Below are positions 32,961 to 42,048 of a stretch of DNA of 64,000 nucleotides, piece by piece; position 1 is the first letter of the stretch; each line of letters opens with the position of its first letter. A program made the position numbers and the translations under genes. The notes under the pieces were generated by a model. It was not told the origin of the DNA. It worked only from the letters and a program-made list of their open reading frames with translations, and ran no database searches. Source of the stretch: Pectobacterium carotovorum (lineage in GTDB: Bacteria > Pseudomonadota > Gammaproteobacteria > Enterobacterales > Enterobacteriaceae); assembly GCF_033898505.1 (NCBI RefSeq), contig NZ_JAXAFK010000006.1, positions 1 through 64,000 on the forward strand, read 5' to 3'.

Positions 32961-33073
32961 TTCGAGTTTCAGGAAGGCGGCAAGGGAAGGAATCCCGATG
33001 AGCTTACTCAGGTAAGTGATTCGGGTGAGTGAACGTCGCCAACGCACATGCAACTTGAAGTATGACGGGTATA
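32948..33073. repeat. ERIC (IRU) element overlapping the end of eptB
   Basis: 126 bp from TATACCC to GGGTATA, with the conserved core GATGAGCTTACTCAGGTAAG and the right arm GCCAACGCACATGCAACTTG. This is the full-length ERIC structure. Its first 13 bases encode the final residues and stop of eptB. Confidence 0.93.
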
Positions 33074-33209
33074 ATTGACATGAATCACGGACAAGGATGT
33101 TGGTTTCAGGCTGCCAATGCAAGAGATGGACACTTTAGCGGCAGCCGAAATCCTTTTGCTAAAAAGGTATTGACGCTCCAATAGGGTAGCAGTAAGATGC
33201 GCCCGCATT

Positions 33210-33286
33210 CGGCGAGTAGCGCAGCTTGGTAGCGCAACTGGTTTGGGACCAGTGGGTCGGAGGTTCGAATCCTCTCTCGCCGACCA
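33210..33286 (+). tRNA. proM: tRNA-Pro (UGG)
   Basis: 77 nt beginning CGGCGAGTAGCGC and ending with an encoded CCA. The anticodon loop TTTGGGA gives anticodon UGG, and acceptor CGGCGAG pairs with CTCGCCG. The sequence matches E. coli proM. In E. coli the tRNA beside eptB is proK (CGG), so the identity at this locus differs. Confidence 0.96.
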
Positions 33287-33707
33287 ATTTTCTTCCTCAG
33301 TAAATCAATCGTTCCTCGTTCTTCTCCTCTTGTAACATCGTCTATTCACACTACTCGTTTATAACACTGTTCGCTTATAAAAATCGTCCTTTGTCAAATT
33401 AGTCCTTTATAAAAATAGGGTTTTATCTCGACCTTTTCTGGCGTCGCGCATTGCCATATTTTCCTTGCTTTTAGTTCAGAATGTTCCCAAAAACCGGACA
33501 GGAAATTGGGTGCTCATTATCCTTTATGCTATTTATCCTTTTGTTTTTTAATGACTAAAATAAAAATCACTCCCATTGTTTAAAAATAAGACTGACTTTA
33601 CCTCACCGTATTTAAATGTAAGTTTATGTGCGGCCAACATTCGCGATATTTATATATTCGCTTTGTTGAAACCGTCTTTTTATTCAAACATGGAAGATGT
33701 TTAGATC
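33287..33707. other. AT-rich gap behind the tRNA
   Basis: 420 bases, clearly more AT-rich than the genes around it. I find no gene and no second copy of the tRNA 3' end that would mark an integrated element. It must contain the promoter of the following porin gene. Confidence 0.5.
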
Positions 33708-34232
33708 ATGAAAAAAACAACACTGCTGCTTTCCACTCTGATTGCTTGTGCCATGGGAATGTCTGTTGCTCAGGCAACACAAACGGTATCTTTGGGTTAT
33801 GCTCAGGCGAAAGTCGATGACTTCAAAGATCCAAAAGGGATTACGGCCAAATACCATTATCAGGGTGATTCCGCTCTTGGCATTATTGGTTCTTTCACTT
33901 ATGTGAGTGCGGAGCAAACAGAGTATTATCAGAATTCAAGCAGTGATGTTTATAAGCTGAAATATTATTCACTCATGGCTGGCCCATCCTACCGCTTTAA
34001 CGACTATGTCAGCGTTTATGGTTTGGCGGGTATTGGGCGCGGTAAATCCAGCTGGGAAGAGGGCGATGCTGTCCGTGAATCGGGTAGTGAAAGCAAATCC
34101 AGCTTTGCTTACGGCGCCGGTATTCAAATTACACCAGTAGCAAACTGGGCGATTGATATTGGCTACGAAGGCACGAAGATTTATGAAACTCGTGTAGATG
34201 CCTTTAATATTGGCGTCGGTTATCGTTTCTGA
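33708..34232 (+). CDS. Ail/Lom/OmpX family outer-membrane protein
   Basis: A 174-residue precursor with a signal peptide (MKKTTLLLSTLIACAMGMSV, cleaved near AQA) and an eight-stranded beta-barrel: alternating strands such as SLGYAQAKV, KYYSLMAGPSYRFNDYVSVYGLAGIGRG and a terminal strand ending GVGYRF with C-terminal Phe, the BAM signal. It resembles OmpX, PagC and Ail, which take part in adhesion and serum or defence resistance. A terminator follows. The exact family member cannot be settled from the sequence. Confidence 0.85.
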   Translation: MKKTTLLLSTLIACAMGMSVAQATQTVSLGYAQAKVDDFKDPKGITAKYHYQGDSALGIIGSFTYVSAEQTEYYQNSSSDVYKLKYYSLMAGPSYRFNDYVSVYGLAGIGRGKSSWEEGDAVRESGSESKSSFAYGAGIQITPVANWAIDIGYEGTKIYETRVDAFNIGVGYRF

Positions 34233-34249
34233 TCTATATGGCATAGAAG

Positions 34250-34287
34250 ACCGGTGGATAAATTTCCGCCGGTTAGTCGCTTTTTTT
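34250..34287 (+). terminator. terminator of the OmpX-like gene
   Basis: Arms ACCGGTGG and CCGCCGGT (one G-T pair), then a T7 run about 8 bases later. It overlaps the 3' end of the convergent phosphodiesterase gene. Confidence 0.55.
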
Positions 34288-35886
34288 CCCTTCTTCATTT
34301 TTATTCATAAAACTTTCTATCGATTTATTGCCATTGTAGTGAAGCCAGACGAGAAACGATTCATTGTCCATCGGCTTAGCGTAAAGGAACCCCTGAATAT
34401 ATTTGACGCCGCGTCGCTGTAAATACATGAGCTGCTGCTCGGTTTCTACGCCTTCTGCTACGGATTGAAGCTTGATGCGGTGGCTCAAATTAATAATCGC
34501 ATCAAGAATAGGCGCTTCTTCATCCGGTGATGAAATGGCGCTAACGAATCCCTGATCTATTTTCAGGCAATCCAGCGGGAAGTTTTGCAGATAAGAGAGT
34601 GAGCAGTGCCCGGTGCCAAAGTCATCAATGGCAATCATAAAGCCATCTTCACGCAGCTGATGCAGGCGCTGTATGATTTCAGGACCGTTGCTGATGAGGT
34701 TACGTTCTGTCAGTTCCAGCGTAATGCTTAATGAATGAGAGGCGACTTTCTCGGCGAAGCGGTGTACGTCTGAGACAAAACTGGGATGATGCAAGTGCTC
34801 GGCTGCAACGTTGAGCCCCAGATGAAACCCCGGTTTTACCTGCCAGCTGGCAATATCTGACGCGACCAGATCAAATAAATGCCGGGTGATGGGAATAATC
34901 ATACTTTCTGCTTCGGCGGCAGAGATAAATATATCGGGTCTGATCCACTTCCCATTGCTGCGTCGCCAACGCAGTAACGTCTCAACGCCGGTGCAGGTTC
35001 GCGCTTCTGCATCATAGATGGGCTGGTAATAGACGGAAAACTCGCCGTTAGCGATGCCCTTACGGATTTCGTCGCGGAATAATAATTTACGTTTTTGCCA
35101 GTACCACATCGCCGTAGTGAAAAGCAGAGAGAGAATAATCGCCAGTGGCAGAAACGTGAAGAATGCCTGCTTCCAGTTGGTTATTTCTTGAGAGGCGGGG
35201 GCGGTGACATTGAGGGTAATCGGGAAGCGACTCGATTTGATTTCAAGCGTAGAGGTAGAAAATAGGCCGGTGCGGGGCGTAATCGCCGGGCCAGTTTGAA
35301 TCGGGTGGCCGTTATCCATTTGCAGGATAAGCTGGTAGCCGCGAATTTTGCTTATCGCAATCATGAGGTCTATCAGATATTGCGCATCGACCATGGCGTA
35401 AGCGCCATAACCCGTAAGAGGCATCTGGACGAAGATCAGCGCCGGGCGTTCTTTCACGTTGTCGGAGCCTGCAATCGACAGGCTCCAGCGTTCAGAATAG
35501 CTCTCTGGCAACGGCTGTTGAATGACGCGGCTTATTGGCGTCACCGTGTTGCCAAACGTTGAAGAGCAATAGACGTTGGTATTATGGATAACGCCGATAG
35601 CACGAAAGTAAGAAAAGACGGAACCAAGACGTTGCAGTTCATCTCCGATAACGTCGCAGGGCTGGCCATGAAAGCGCTGAAGGCGATCCACCATATTCCA
35701 TGCCTGTGTCGAAATATTCTCGGCATGATTCATCGCGATTTGCGCAGTGGATTCCAAATCACGCTTTACCATTAATCTGGATTCAACAAAAGTGAACAGC
35801 AATCCAAGCAGCAGCGGCAACATGCCTGCAATCAGTAGCTGTAATAGATTGATGTTATGTTTGCTACGTCTGGGACTCATCCACAT
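34273..35886 (-). CDS. membrane cyclic-di-GMP phosphodiesterase (CSS motif + EAL)
   Basis: 537 residues. A membrane helix near 15-35, a periplasmic CSS-motif domain (CSS in NVYCSSTFG; a redox-sensitive switch in E. coli homologues), a second helix near 245-265 and a cytoplasmic EAL domain. The signature EAL is ETL (GVETLLRW), but the other catalytic residues are present: LGLNVAAEHL, LELTERN, IAIDDFGTGH, LKIDQGF and VAEGVET. It would lower c-di-GMP and so favour motility over biofilm. There is no GGDEF domain. Convergent with the porin. Confidence 0.88.
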   Translation of the reverse strand: MWMSPRRSKHNINLLQLLIAGMLPLLLGLLFTFVESRLMVKRDLESTAQIAMNHAENISTQAWNMVDRLQRFHGQPCDVIGDELQRLGSVFSYFRAIGVIHNTNVYCSSTFGNTVTPISRVIQQPLPESYSERWSLSIAGSDNVKERPALIFVQMPLTGYGAYAMVDAQYLIDLMIAISKIRGYQLILQMDNGHPIQTGPAITPRTGLFSTSTLEIKSSRFPITLNVTAPASQEITNWKQAFFTFLPLAIILSLLFTTAMWYWQKRKLLFRDEIRKGIANGEFSVYYQPIYDAEARTCTGVETLLRWRRSNGKWIRPDIFISAAEAESMIIPITRHLFDLVASDIASWQVKPGFHLGLNVAAEHLHHPSFVSDVHRFAEKVASHSLSITLELTERNLISNGPEIIQRLHQLREDGFMIAIDDFGTGHCSLSYLQNFPLDCLKIDQGFVSAISSPDEEAPILDAIINLSHRIKLQSVAEGVETEQQLMYLQRRGVKYIQGFLYAKPMDNESFLVWLHYNGNKSIESFMNKNEEGKKSD

Positions 35887-36063
35887 CTCCTTTCTGGCAG
35901 CAGAGGCCTATATAGAGACGTCCTTTTCTCCGTGAATTAAAGGAGATCGCTGAATAGACCTTATTATAGTGCCTATTTGCTGAAAGCGATTCGCCGAGAA
36001 TAAAGTTTGCAGCCTGGATCAGTCCGGTATTGGTCTGCTGTTCACACTGCGAGCCAATCTACG

Positions 36064-37020
36064 TTATGACTGCGTACCTGATGAGGGCGTCTGCTTCCGC
36101 AGAGCGGTAATATCTCTCTTGGCCGGAACCCCAAATAAACGACGGTATTCGCGGCTGAATTGTGAAGGGCTTTCGTAACCCACTCTGAATGCCGCGCTCG
36201 AAACATCCAGATGTTCATTCAGCATCAGGCGTCTGGCTTCGTTCAGGCGAATCCACTTTTGATATTGCAGAGGGCTCATCGAGGTCAGTTTTCTGAAGTG
36301 CTGATGAAAAGTGGGCGTGCTCATCTGCACTCGGGCAGCCAGTTCTTCTACGCGCAGTGACGCAGCATAGTGCAGCTTTAACCATCCGATGGCCCTTGCA
36401 ATCCGGTGACCCTGACTGTCAATCGACGCAATGTGTCGTAATCTGGTTGCCTGATCGCTCATCAGCAAGCGAAAGTGGATCTCGCGTTGGAGCAACGGAG
36501 CCAGCACGGGAATGGCCTCTGGTTCTTCCAGCAACTCCAACAGGCGTCCAAAAGGTCGCAGTATGGCCGATGTCGCGGTTCCTATCCCTGCGCTTGAACT
36601 GACGCCGCGATCGCGATGCGGTGGTAAACATCCTTGCGCGATCAGTTCAGCCACAATCCGTAAATCAAGTTTTAGCGTCAGGCCGAGGCAGGGAGCCTGA
36701 CGGCTGGCTGTCATGACTTCAGAATTGGCTGGCAAATCCAGAGAGGTGAGTAAAAAGTGGGATGTGTCATAGCGATACGCCTCTCCGCCGATCCAGATTT
36801 TCTTTTCACCCTGGGCAACAAGGACAACGCTCGGCTCGAGCATACACATGACGGGGTCTGTGGGCGCTTCACGCCGGAAGAACGTCAGCCCGTCAATCGG
36901 CGTAGCAAAATCACCGCTCCCCTGCGTCCGGGTATCAATGGTGCACATAAGATCGGCGAGCCGTGCTTCGTTTTCCTGATTGATAACGCTTTTTGAGCGG
37001 ATAAAGGGTGTCGCTGTCAT
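36064..37020 (-). CDS. AraC family transcriptional regulator
   Basis: 318 residues. The N-terminal AraC_N-type ligand domain (VMCMLEPSVVLVAQGEKKIWIGGEAY) and the C-terminal double helix-turn-helix (RVEELAARVQMSTPTFHQHFRKLT and SSAAFRVGYESPSQFSREYRRLFG) are complete. Regulators of this type usually control an adjacent divergent oxidoreductase gene. Here no such gene follows: the 220 bases beyond its start contain nothing I recognise, so its target is unknown. Confidence 0.88.
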   Translation of the reverse strand: MTATPFIRSKSVINQENEARLADLMCTIDTRTQGSGDFATPIDGLTFFRREAPTDPVMCMLEPSVVLVAQGEKKIWIGGEAYRYDTSHFLLTSLDLPANSEVMTASRQAPCLGLTLKLDLRIVAELIAQGCLPPHRDRGVSSSAGIGTATSAILRPFGRLLELLEEPEAIPVLAPLLQREIHFRLLMSDQATRLRHIASIDSQGHRIARAIGWLKLHYAASLRVEELAARVQMSTPTFHQHFRKLTSMSPLQYQKWIRLNEARRLMLNEHLDVSSAAFRVGYESPSQFSREYRRLFGVPAKRDITALRKQTPSSGTQS

Positions 37021-37240
37021 ATTGGGCTCAATCCTCCGGCTTCTACTGTATCCCCGTCCTCGGTATGAAAACTACGGAATACCTCGCTTCTCATCGGATT
37101 GGGCAAGAAAATCAGAGAATCATGCTAACTTTGCGGCGGGAAACCTGAAAATCAGCATAGAAGAAAGAATGGCCGTCGCTGAGGCGCGCAGGTGCCTTGA
37201 ACCGTTTTACCCTGCTCGCCTTACGCAGATTCTATATCTA

Positions 37241-38443
37241 TCAGCCTTCCACGAAAGGCAGCGCCTGCGCGCATGCCCAGGCTGAACTCCACGCCCATTG
37301 GAAGTTATAGCCGCCGAGCCAGCCGGTCACATCGACCACTTCACCGATGAAATACAGCCCCGGCACCGCGCTGGCTTCCATCGTTTTGGAGGACAGCGCG
37401 CGGGTGTCAACGCCGCCGATGGTCACCTCGGCCGTGCGATAGCCTTCCGTGCCGTTTGGCTGTACGCGCCACTGTTGCAGGCTCTGTTCCATCTGCGTTT
37501 GTTGTGCGCTGTTGAGCTGCTTCAGCGTGACGTCCGGCAGTTGTCCTAACGCTTGCAGACATTCAACCAGTCGTTTAGGCAGCCACTGTGCCAGCGTGTT
37601 TTTCAGACTCTGGTTTGGGTGAGCGGTGCGCTCGTCATTAATGAGCTGGGTGAGATCGCGGTCGGGCAGCAGATTGATGGTGACGAATTCACCCGCTTGC
37701 CAGTAGCTGGAGATCTGCAAAATAGCCGGGCCAGAGAGCCCGCGGTGCGTAAACAGAATGTTTTCACGGAACGTCACGCCGTTTTCCGCGGTGACGACGG
37801 TAGGCACGGAGACGCCGGAGAGCGTTTGCAGCTGTTCGAGCAGCGGTTTGTGCAGCGTGAAGGGCACCAGCGCGGCGCGAGTGGGGAGCACGTTGAGGCC
37901 GAACTGTGCGGCGAGCTGGTAACCGAGCGGTGTCGCGCCCAGGCCTGGCATCGACAGGCCGCCGCTGGCAACGACCAGCGATGCGCTCTGGAATGATGTG
38001 CCGTTGTTTAGCTGGATGGTGAACAGATCGTCTGATTTCTCTACCGAGGTGACTTCACTGCGCAGACGGAGAGTGACGTTAGCCCGTTCACACTCTGTTA
38101 CCAGCATGTCCACGATTTGCTGTGCGGAATCATCGCAGAATAGCTGACCGAGCGTTTTCTCGTGGTAAGCGATGCGGTGGCTGTTGACCAGGCTGATGAA
38201 ATCCCATTGGGTATAACGCGCCAGTGCCGATTTGCAAAAGTGAGGATTGTGAGACAGATACGCCGCGGGTTCTGCATACATATTGGTAAAGTTGCAGCGA
38301 CCGCCGCCGGACATCAATATTTTCCGGCCAGCCTTCTTGCCGTTATCGAGCAATAGCACACGCAGTCCGCGTTGTCCCGCCTGTGCTGCACAAAACATGC
38401 CTGCTGCACCGGCACCGATGATGACAGCGTCAAACTGTTCCAC
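37241..38443 (-). CDS. yhiN: flavoprotein YhiN (BaiN/HI0933 family)
   Basis: 400 residues, the E. coli YhiN length. The N-terminal FAD dinucleotide-binding fold IIGAGAAGMFCA is followed by GRKILMSGGGRCNFTN and the C-terminal TAEVTIGGVDT and GYNFQWAWSSAWA. An oxidoreductase of unknown physiological substrate. The frame extends to 38548, but the GTG at 38443 with GGAG upstream gives the homologous N-terminus VEQFDAVII. Divergent from pitA as in E. coli. Confidence 0.92.
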   Translation of the reverse strand: MEQFDAVIIGAGAAGMFCAAQAGQRGLRVLLLDNGKKAGRKILMSGGGRCNFTNMYAEPAAYLSHNPHFCKSALARYTQWDFISLVNSHRIAYHEKTLGQLFCDDSAQQIVDMLVTECERANVTLRLRSEVTSVEKSDDLFTIQLNNGTSFQSASLVVASGGLSMPGLGATPLGYQLAAQFGLNVLPTRAALVPFTLHKPLLEQLQTLSGVSVPTVVTAENGVTFRENILFTHRGLSGPAILQISSYWQAGEFVTINLLPDRDLTQLINDERTAHPNQSLKNTLAQWLPKRLVECLQALGQLPDVTLKQLNSAQQTQMEQSLQQWRVQPNGTEGYRTAEVTIGGVDTRALSSKTMEASAVPGLYFIGEVVDVTGWLGGYNFQWAWSSAWACAQALPFVEG

Positions 38444-38719
38444 AATGCATTTCTCCGATGAGTGAGTGGATCTTCTTGGATGGCCGCGGGCATAAGCCGC
38501 GGGGCGGCAAATTGTAGTGTCGGTTTTTGTTCGATACCAGCGTAACAATTTGCATATTTTAGTAAAAATATATAATTATTTGATTTTTATTGATTAAGTG
38601 ATTTTCCCATCGATCCCCATCACATATTAAGTCAAAAAAATGTCATATTTTGCTTTTCCCGACCCCTGCTTGTCGCCGATAATGCGCCGCGTTCATGACC
38701 ACTAAATGGCCTAACGTTT

Positions 38720-40225
38720 ATGCTACATTTATTTGCCGGACTGGATTACTACACCGGCCTGATGTTGATATTGGCTTTGTTGTTTGTATTAATGTATGAA
38801 GCCATTAACGGTTTTCACGATACTGCGAATGCCGTTGCCACTGTTATTTATACCCGAGCCATGCGCGCAGAGTTTGCCGTTGTTATGGCGGGTGTCTTTA
38901 ATTTCTTCGGTGTACTGCTGGGCGGCCTGAGCGTAGCCTACGCGATTGTTCACCTTCTCCCCACGGATTTACTGCTGAACGTGAGTTCGGCGCACGGCTT
39001 GGCAATGGTGTTTTCCATGCTGCTGGCCGCCATTATCTGGAACCTGGGTACCTGGTATTTCGGTATTCCTGCCTCCAGTTCTCACACGCTGATCGGCTCC
39101 ATTATTGGTATTGGTTTGACTAACGCGCTGCTGACGAATACCTCCGTCGTGGATGCGTTGAACGTGCCAAAAATGATCAGCATTTTCCTGTCGCTGTTGC
39201 TATCGCCGATTGTGGGGATGGTGGTTGCGGGCCTGATGCTGCTGGTGCTGCGTCGGTTCTGGAACAACAGTAAAAAGCGTAAACGTGTGCACCTGACGCC
39301 TGTCGATCGCGAGAAACAGGATGGCAAACGTAAGCCGCCATTCTGGACGCGTACCGCGCTGATTCTATCGGCGATTGGGGTGAGCTTCTCTCACGGGGCA
39401 AACGACGGTCAGAAAGGTATCGGCTTGATTATGCTGGTGCTGATTGGCGTCGCGCCAGCCGGGTTCATTGTTAACATGAACGCCTCTGGCTATGACATCA
39501 GTCGTACCCGCGATGCCGTTGTCAATTTGCAGGAATATTACAAGCAGCACGGCGACGCGTTGACGCACGTTATCGATCTGTCTCCGCCTGTGATTCCTGC
39601 GCCGGAAAACACGATTCCCGGCAACGGCCAGAAAGAGTTCCACTGTGACAGTTCACGCGTGATGATTGCGATTGAGCGCACACAGGGCCTGCTGAATAAC
39701 CTGAAAAGTTACGACCAGTTGAACCCTGACGATCGTAGCAGAGTGCGTCGTTTGCTGATGTGTATCTCGGACACGATGGATCGGGTAATCAAGCTGCCAG
39801 AAACGTCGGGCGAAGATAAACGCTACCTGAGCAACCTGCGTAAAGACATGCTGCAGACGGTTGAGTATGCGCCGCTCTGGATTATCGTCGCTGTCGCATT
39901 GGCGCTGTCTCTGGGCACGATGGTGGGCTGGAAACGCGTGGCTGTGACCATCGGTGAGAAGATTGGTAAGAAAGGCATGACCTACGCACAGGGCGTTTCG
40001 GCGCAGGTGACGGCGGCTCTGTCGATTGGCGTTGCCAGCTACACCGGTATGCCGGTTTCCACTACGCACGTATTGTCCTCGGCGGTTGCCGGGACGATGA
40101 TTGCTGACGGTGGTGGCGTACAGGGCAAAACGATAAGAAGCATTCTGCTGGCCTGGGTGTTGACGCTGCCAATCTCAATGCTGATGTCCGGTACGCTGTA
40201 CTGGCTGGCGTTGAAGCTGATCTAA
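38720..40225 (+). CDS. pitA: low-affinity inorganic phosphate transporter PitA
   Basis: A 501-residue inner-membrane PiT-family symporter that brings in metal-phosphate complexes with protons. The two PD001131 family signatures appear as [19 protein letters not shown] near residue 32 and [24 protein letters not shown] near 435, with a long cytoplasmic loop in between. It is active when phosphate is plentiful. A terminator follows, then uspB. Confidence 0.96.
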   Translation: MLHLFAGLDYYTGLMLILALLFVLMYEAINGFHDTANAVATVIYTRAMRAEFAVVMAGVFNFFGVLLGGLSVAYAIVHLLPTDLLLNVSSAHGLAMVFSMLLAAIIWNLGTWYFGIPASSSHTLIGSIIGIGLTNALLTNTSVVDALNVPKMISIFLSLLLSPIVGMVVAGLMLLVLRRFWNNSKKRKRVHLTPVDREKQDGKRKPPFWTRTALILSAIGVSFSHGANDGQKGIGLIMLVLIGVAPAGFIVNMNASGYDISRTRDAVVNLQEYYKQHGDALTHVIDLSPPVIPAPENTIPGNGQKEFHCDSSRVMIAIERTQGLLNNLKSYDQLNPDDRSRVRRLLMCISDTMDRVIKLPETSGEDKRYLSNLRKDMLQTVEYAPLWIIVAVALALSLGTMVGWKRVAVTIGEKIGKKGMTYAQGVSAQVTAALSIGVASYTGMPVSTTHVLSSAVAGTMIADGGGVQGKTIRSILLAWVLTLPISMLMSGTLYWLALKLI

Positions 40226-40246
40226 CCGCGGTCATTCATCACGCAT

Positions 40247-40268
40247 AAAAAACGTAGGGAACGTTTTT
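40247..40268. repeat. short palindromic repeat, copy 2
   Basis: AAAAAACGTAGGGAACGTTT plus TT, nearly the same as 8724-8743. It lies 21 bases after the pitA stop. Confidence 0.5.
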
Positions 40269-40290
40269 CAACGTTGCTTGCGTCATAAAA

Positions 40291-40320
40291 AAGGCGATTC
40301 TGTGGGGAATCGCCTTTTTA
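40291..40320 (+). terminator. terminator of pitA
   Basis: Arms AAGGCGATTC and GAATCGCCTT followed by TTT. A-rich sequence on the left lets it also act for uspB on the other strand. Confidence 0.9.
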
Positions 40321-40341
40321 CTTTTTATCAACGTTCATGGC

Positions 40342-40395
40342 GTTAATACCGATGATAGTGTTAATACCGATGATTAGGGTAATACCCGTGATGGT
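40342..40395. repeat. three 18-bp tandem repeats behind uspB
   Basis: Units GTTAATACCGATGATAGT, GTTAATACCGATGATTAG and GGTAATACCCGTGATGGT. The uspB stop region (GTTTAATACCAGAT at 40408) resembles the same unit, so the array may have grown from the 3' end of uspB. Confidence 0.75.
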
Positions 40396-40409
40396 GTCAG
40401 TCCCAACGT

Positions 40410-40745
40410 TTAATACCAGATCGTCATAGCAACCAGACTGATGACGATAAGGCCGCACAGGGCGGTCGTGAGCAGGAACTGTCCCCGCACCCGCTCGCAG
40501 CGGCGAATAAATTCAGGGTCGTGATGATCAAGATAGCGTTGTGCGTAGATATAGCCTACCAGCCTGATTTGCTTGCTTGGCTGGCCGTGCGAGGTAAAGA
40601 ATCCCCCTCCGTCAACGTATTGGTAAAGCAGCGGGTCACAGTCACGCAAAACCAGCAGTAACACGCGCAATGAAGAGTAGTACCTCGCCATATTAATGAT
40701 GCAGACGATACATAAAGCCCAGAAAAGCGCAAATGTACTAATCAT
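40410..40745 (-). CDS. uspB: universal stress protein B
   Basis: 111 residues, collinear with E. coli UspB. Two membrane helices (residues about 3-25 and 90-110) flank a cytoplasmic loop with [19 protein letters not shown] and RCERVRGQF. In E. coli it is induced by sigma-S in stationary phase and helps ethanol tolerance; its mechanism is unknown. It is divergent from uspA. Confidence 0.95.
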   Translation of the reverse strand: MISTFALFWALCIVCIINMARYYSSLRVLLLVLRDCDPLLYQYVDGGGFFTSHGQPSKQIRLVGYIYAQRYLDHHDPEFIRRCERVRGQFLLTTALCGLIVISLVAMTIWY

Positions 40746-41319
40746 GCTTCCCTCCCGGTCGTTCTATTCGTCAGATACGATGGCCACACATTCCCGTTGT
40801 CCATCTGTGGCAGATGACAAGCGTTACGATTATCCGCGACGCCGCTCTACGACATTTGTTTGCGATGTTTTTCTACGAACGAATGTTTTTCTATGAACGA
40901 ATAGTTATGCCACGCGCTTGCGCACGATTTTATTGTCATTGTGGATAGCCAACAGCATCACGGCTAGCCCCGTTCTCGTGTTTCATCCCAGAGGGCGGCG
41001 GACAGGCGCACCGCCCCCTACTTGTAGTGTAGAAGAAGAATGTTCTTTTGTGCCAGAGGGGCAGGCGCAATCGGCATGAAGGACGATTTTCGGCGAGATA
41101 ATGCCCTTTCTGAAAGGAGAAGCTGCGCGATTTAACTGTGAAAAGGAGCGGTTTCTACTACACTTATCAATAGAATTAACAGGTTTGAAAACGGGTTGTG
41201 ATCAACTGAACAGTCCGATACTGCGGATGAGTGCTATCCTATAATCCGCTGTTAAGTATCAGATTGGCAGGAGAAATAGCTGCTAACCCTTAATTAGTCT
41301 TTACGGAAGGAGTCTTATT
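40746..41319. other. uspB/uspA intergenic region
   Basis: 574 bases without a credible gene. It contains an 18-bp tandem duplication (40867-40902) and a -10 TATAAT at 41240-41245 likely serving uspA, without a good -35, as is common for growth-phase promoters. I cannot place the uspB promoter. Confidence 0.5.
40867..40902. repeat. 18-bp tandem duplication upstream of uspB
   Basis: GTTTTTCTACGAACGAAT followed directly by GTTTTTCTATGAACGAAT, one difference between the copies. Confidence 0.85.
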
Positions 41320-41757
41320 ATGGCTTACAAACACATCCTTATTGCTGTTGACCTTTCTCCAGAAAGCAAAGTGTTAGTGGAAAAAGCCGTTTCAATGGCA
41401 AGACCGTACAATGCGAAAGTCTCGTTAATCCACGTCGATGTGAACTACTCCGATCTCTACACGGGGCTTATCGACGTCAATCTGGGTGACATGCAACAGC
41501 GTATCTCCGAAGAAACCCAGAATGCACTGACCGAACTGTCGCAGAATGCGGGCTACCCCATCAGTGAAACGCTGAGCGGCAGCGGCGATTTAGGACAAGT
41601 GCTGGTTGATGCGATTAAGAAATACGACGCCGATCTGGTGCTGTGCGGCCACCATCAGGACTTCTGGAGCAAATTGATGTCTTCGGCGCGCCAACTGATT
41701 AATACCGTGCATGTCGACATGCTCATCGTGCCGCTGCGTGATGATGAAGACGAATAA
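41320..41757 (+). CDS. uspA: universal stress protein A
   Basis: 145 residues (E. coli 144), a cytoplasmic dimer induced on growth arrest, stress and starvation. It begins [19 protein letters not shown] and ends with MLIVPLRDD. The GxxGx9G ATP-binding loop is incomplete, which fits the UspA subgroup that does not bind ATP. The start has GGAAGGAG upstream, and a terminator follows. dtpB, which follows uspA in E. coli, is replaced by gdhA. Confidence 0.96.
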   Translation: MAYKHILIAVDLSPESKVLVEKAVSMARPYNAKVSLIHVDVNYSDLYTGLIDVNLGDMQQRISEETQNALTELSQNAGYPISETLSGSGDLGQVLVDAIKKYDADLVLCGHHQDFWSKLMSSARQLINTVHVDMLIVPLRDDEDE

Positions 41758-41791
41758 AAATTAGCTTTTTTTGCATTTTTTTTCAGTGACG

Positions 41792-41820
41792 AAAGGCACG
41801 GCTTCCAGGCTGTGCCTTTT
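41792..41820 (+). terminator. terminator of uspA
   Basis: Arms AAAGGCACGGC and GCTGTGCCTTT (one G-T pair) with T-tract TTTTG, 35 bases after the uspA stop. Confidence 0.85.
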
Positions 41821-42048
41821 GTTATATAACAAAAACTTATGACAAATTTCCCTTCCTAAATTGCCGAAAAACCCTTCCTATCTCATTGGATTCTAACGTT
41901 TATCTGAAAAGAAAACGCTTGCTTAAATATCCATCGCCAGTGTTATAGTCCAGAGGACACAACATCATTTTCACCGATCCCACAAGCTTCTGCGTGTCTA
42001 AAAATAAAGAAGCAGAAGGGAGCTTATTCGTTCAATCAGGAGCTGTTC

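Noticed and set aside
33287..33707. Attachment site of an integrated element behind the proline tRNA
   Set aside because: No integrase gene and no second copy of the tRNA 3' end within the window.
37021..37240. Gene remnant between the AraC regulator and yhiN
   Set aside because: Short frames exist but none shows a family motif; I see no clear pseudogene.
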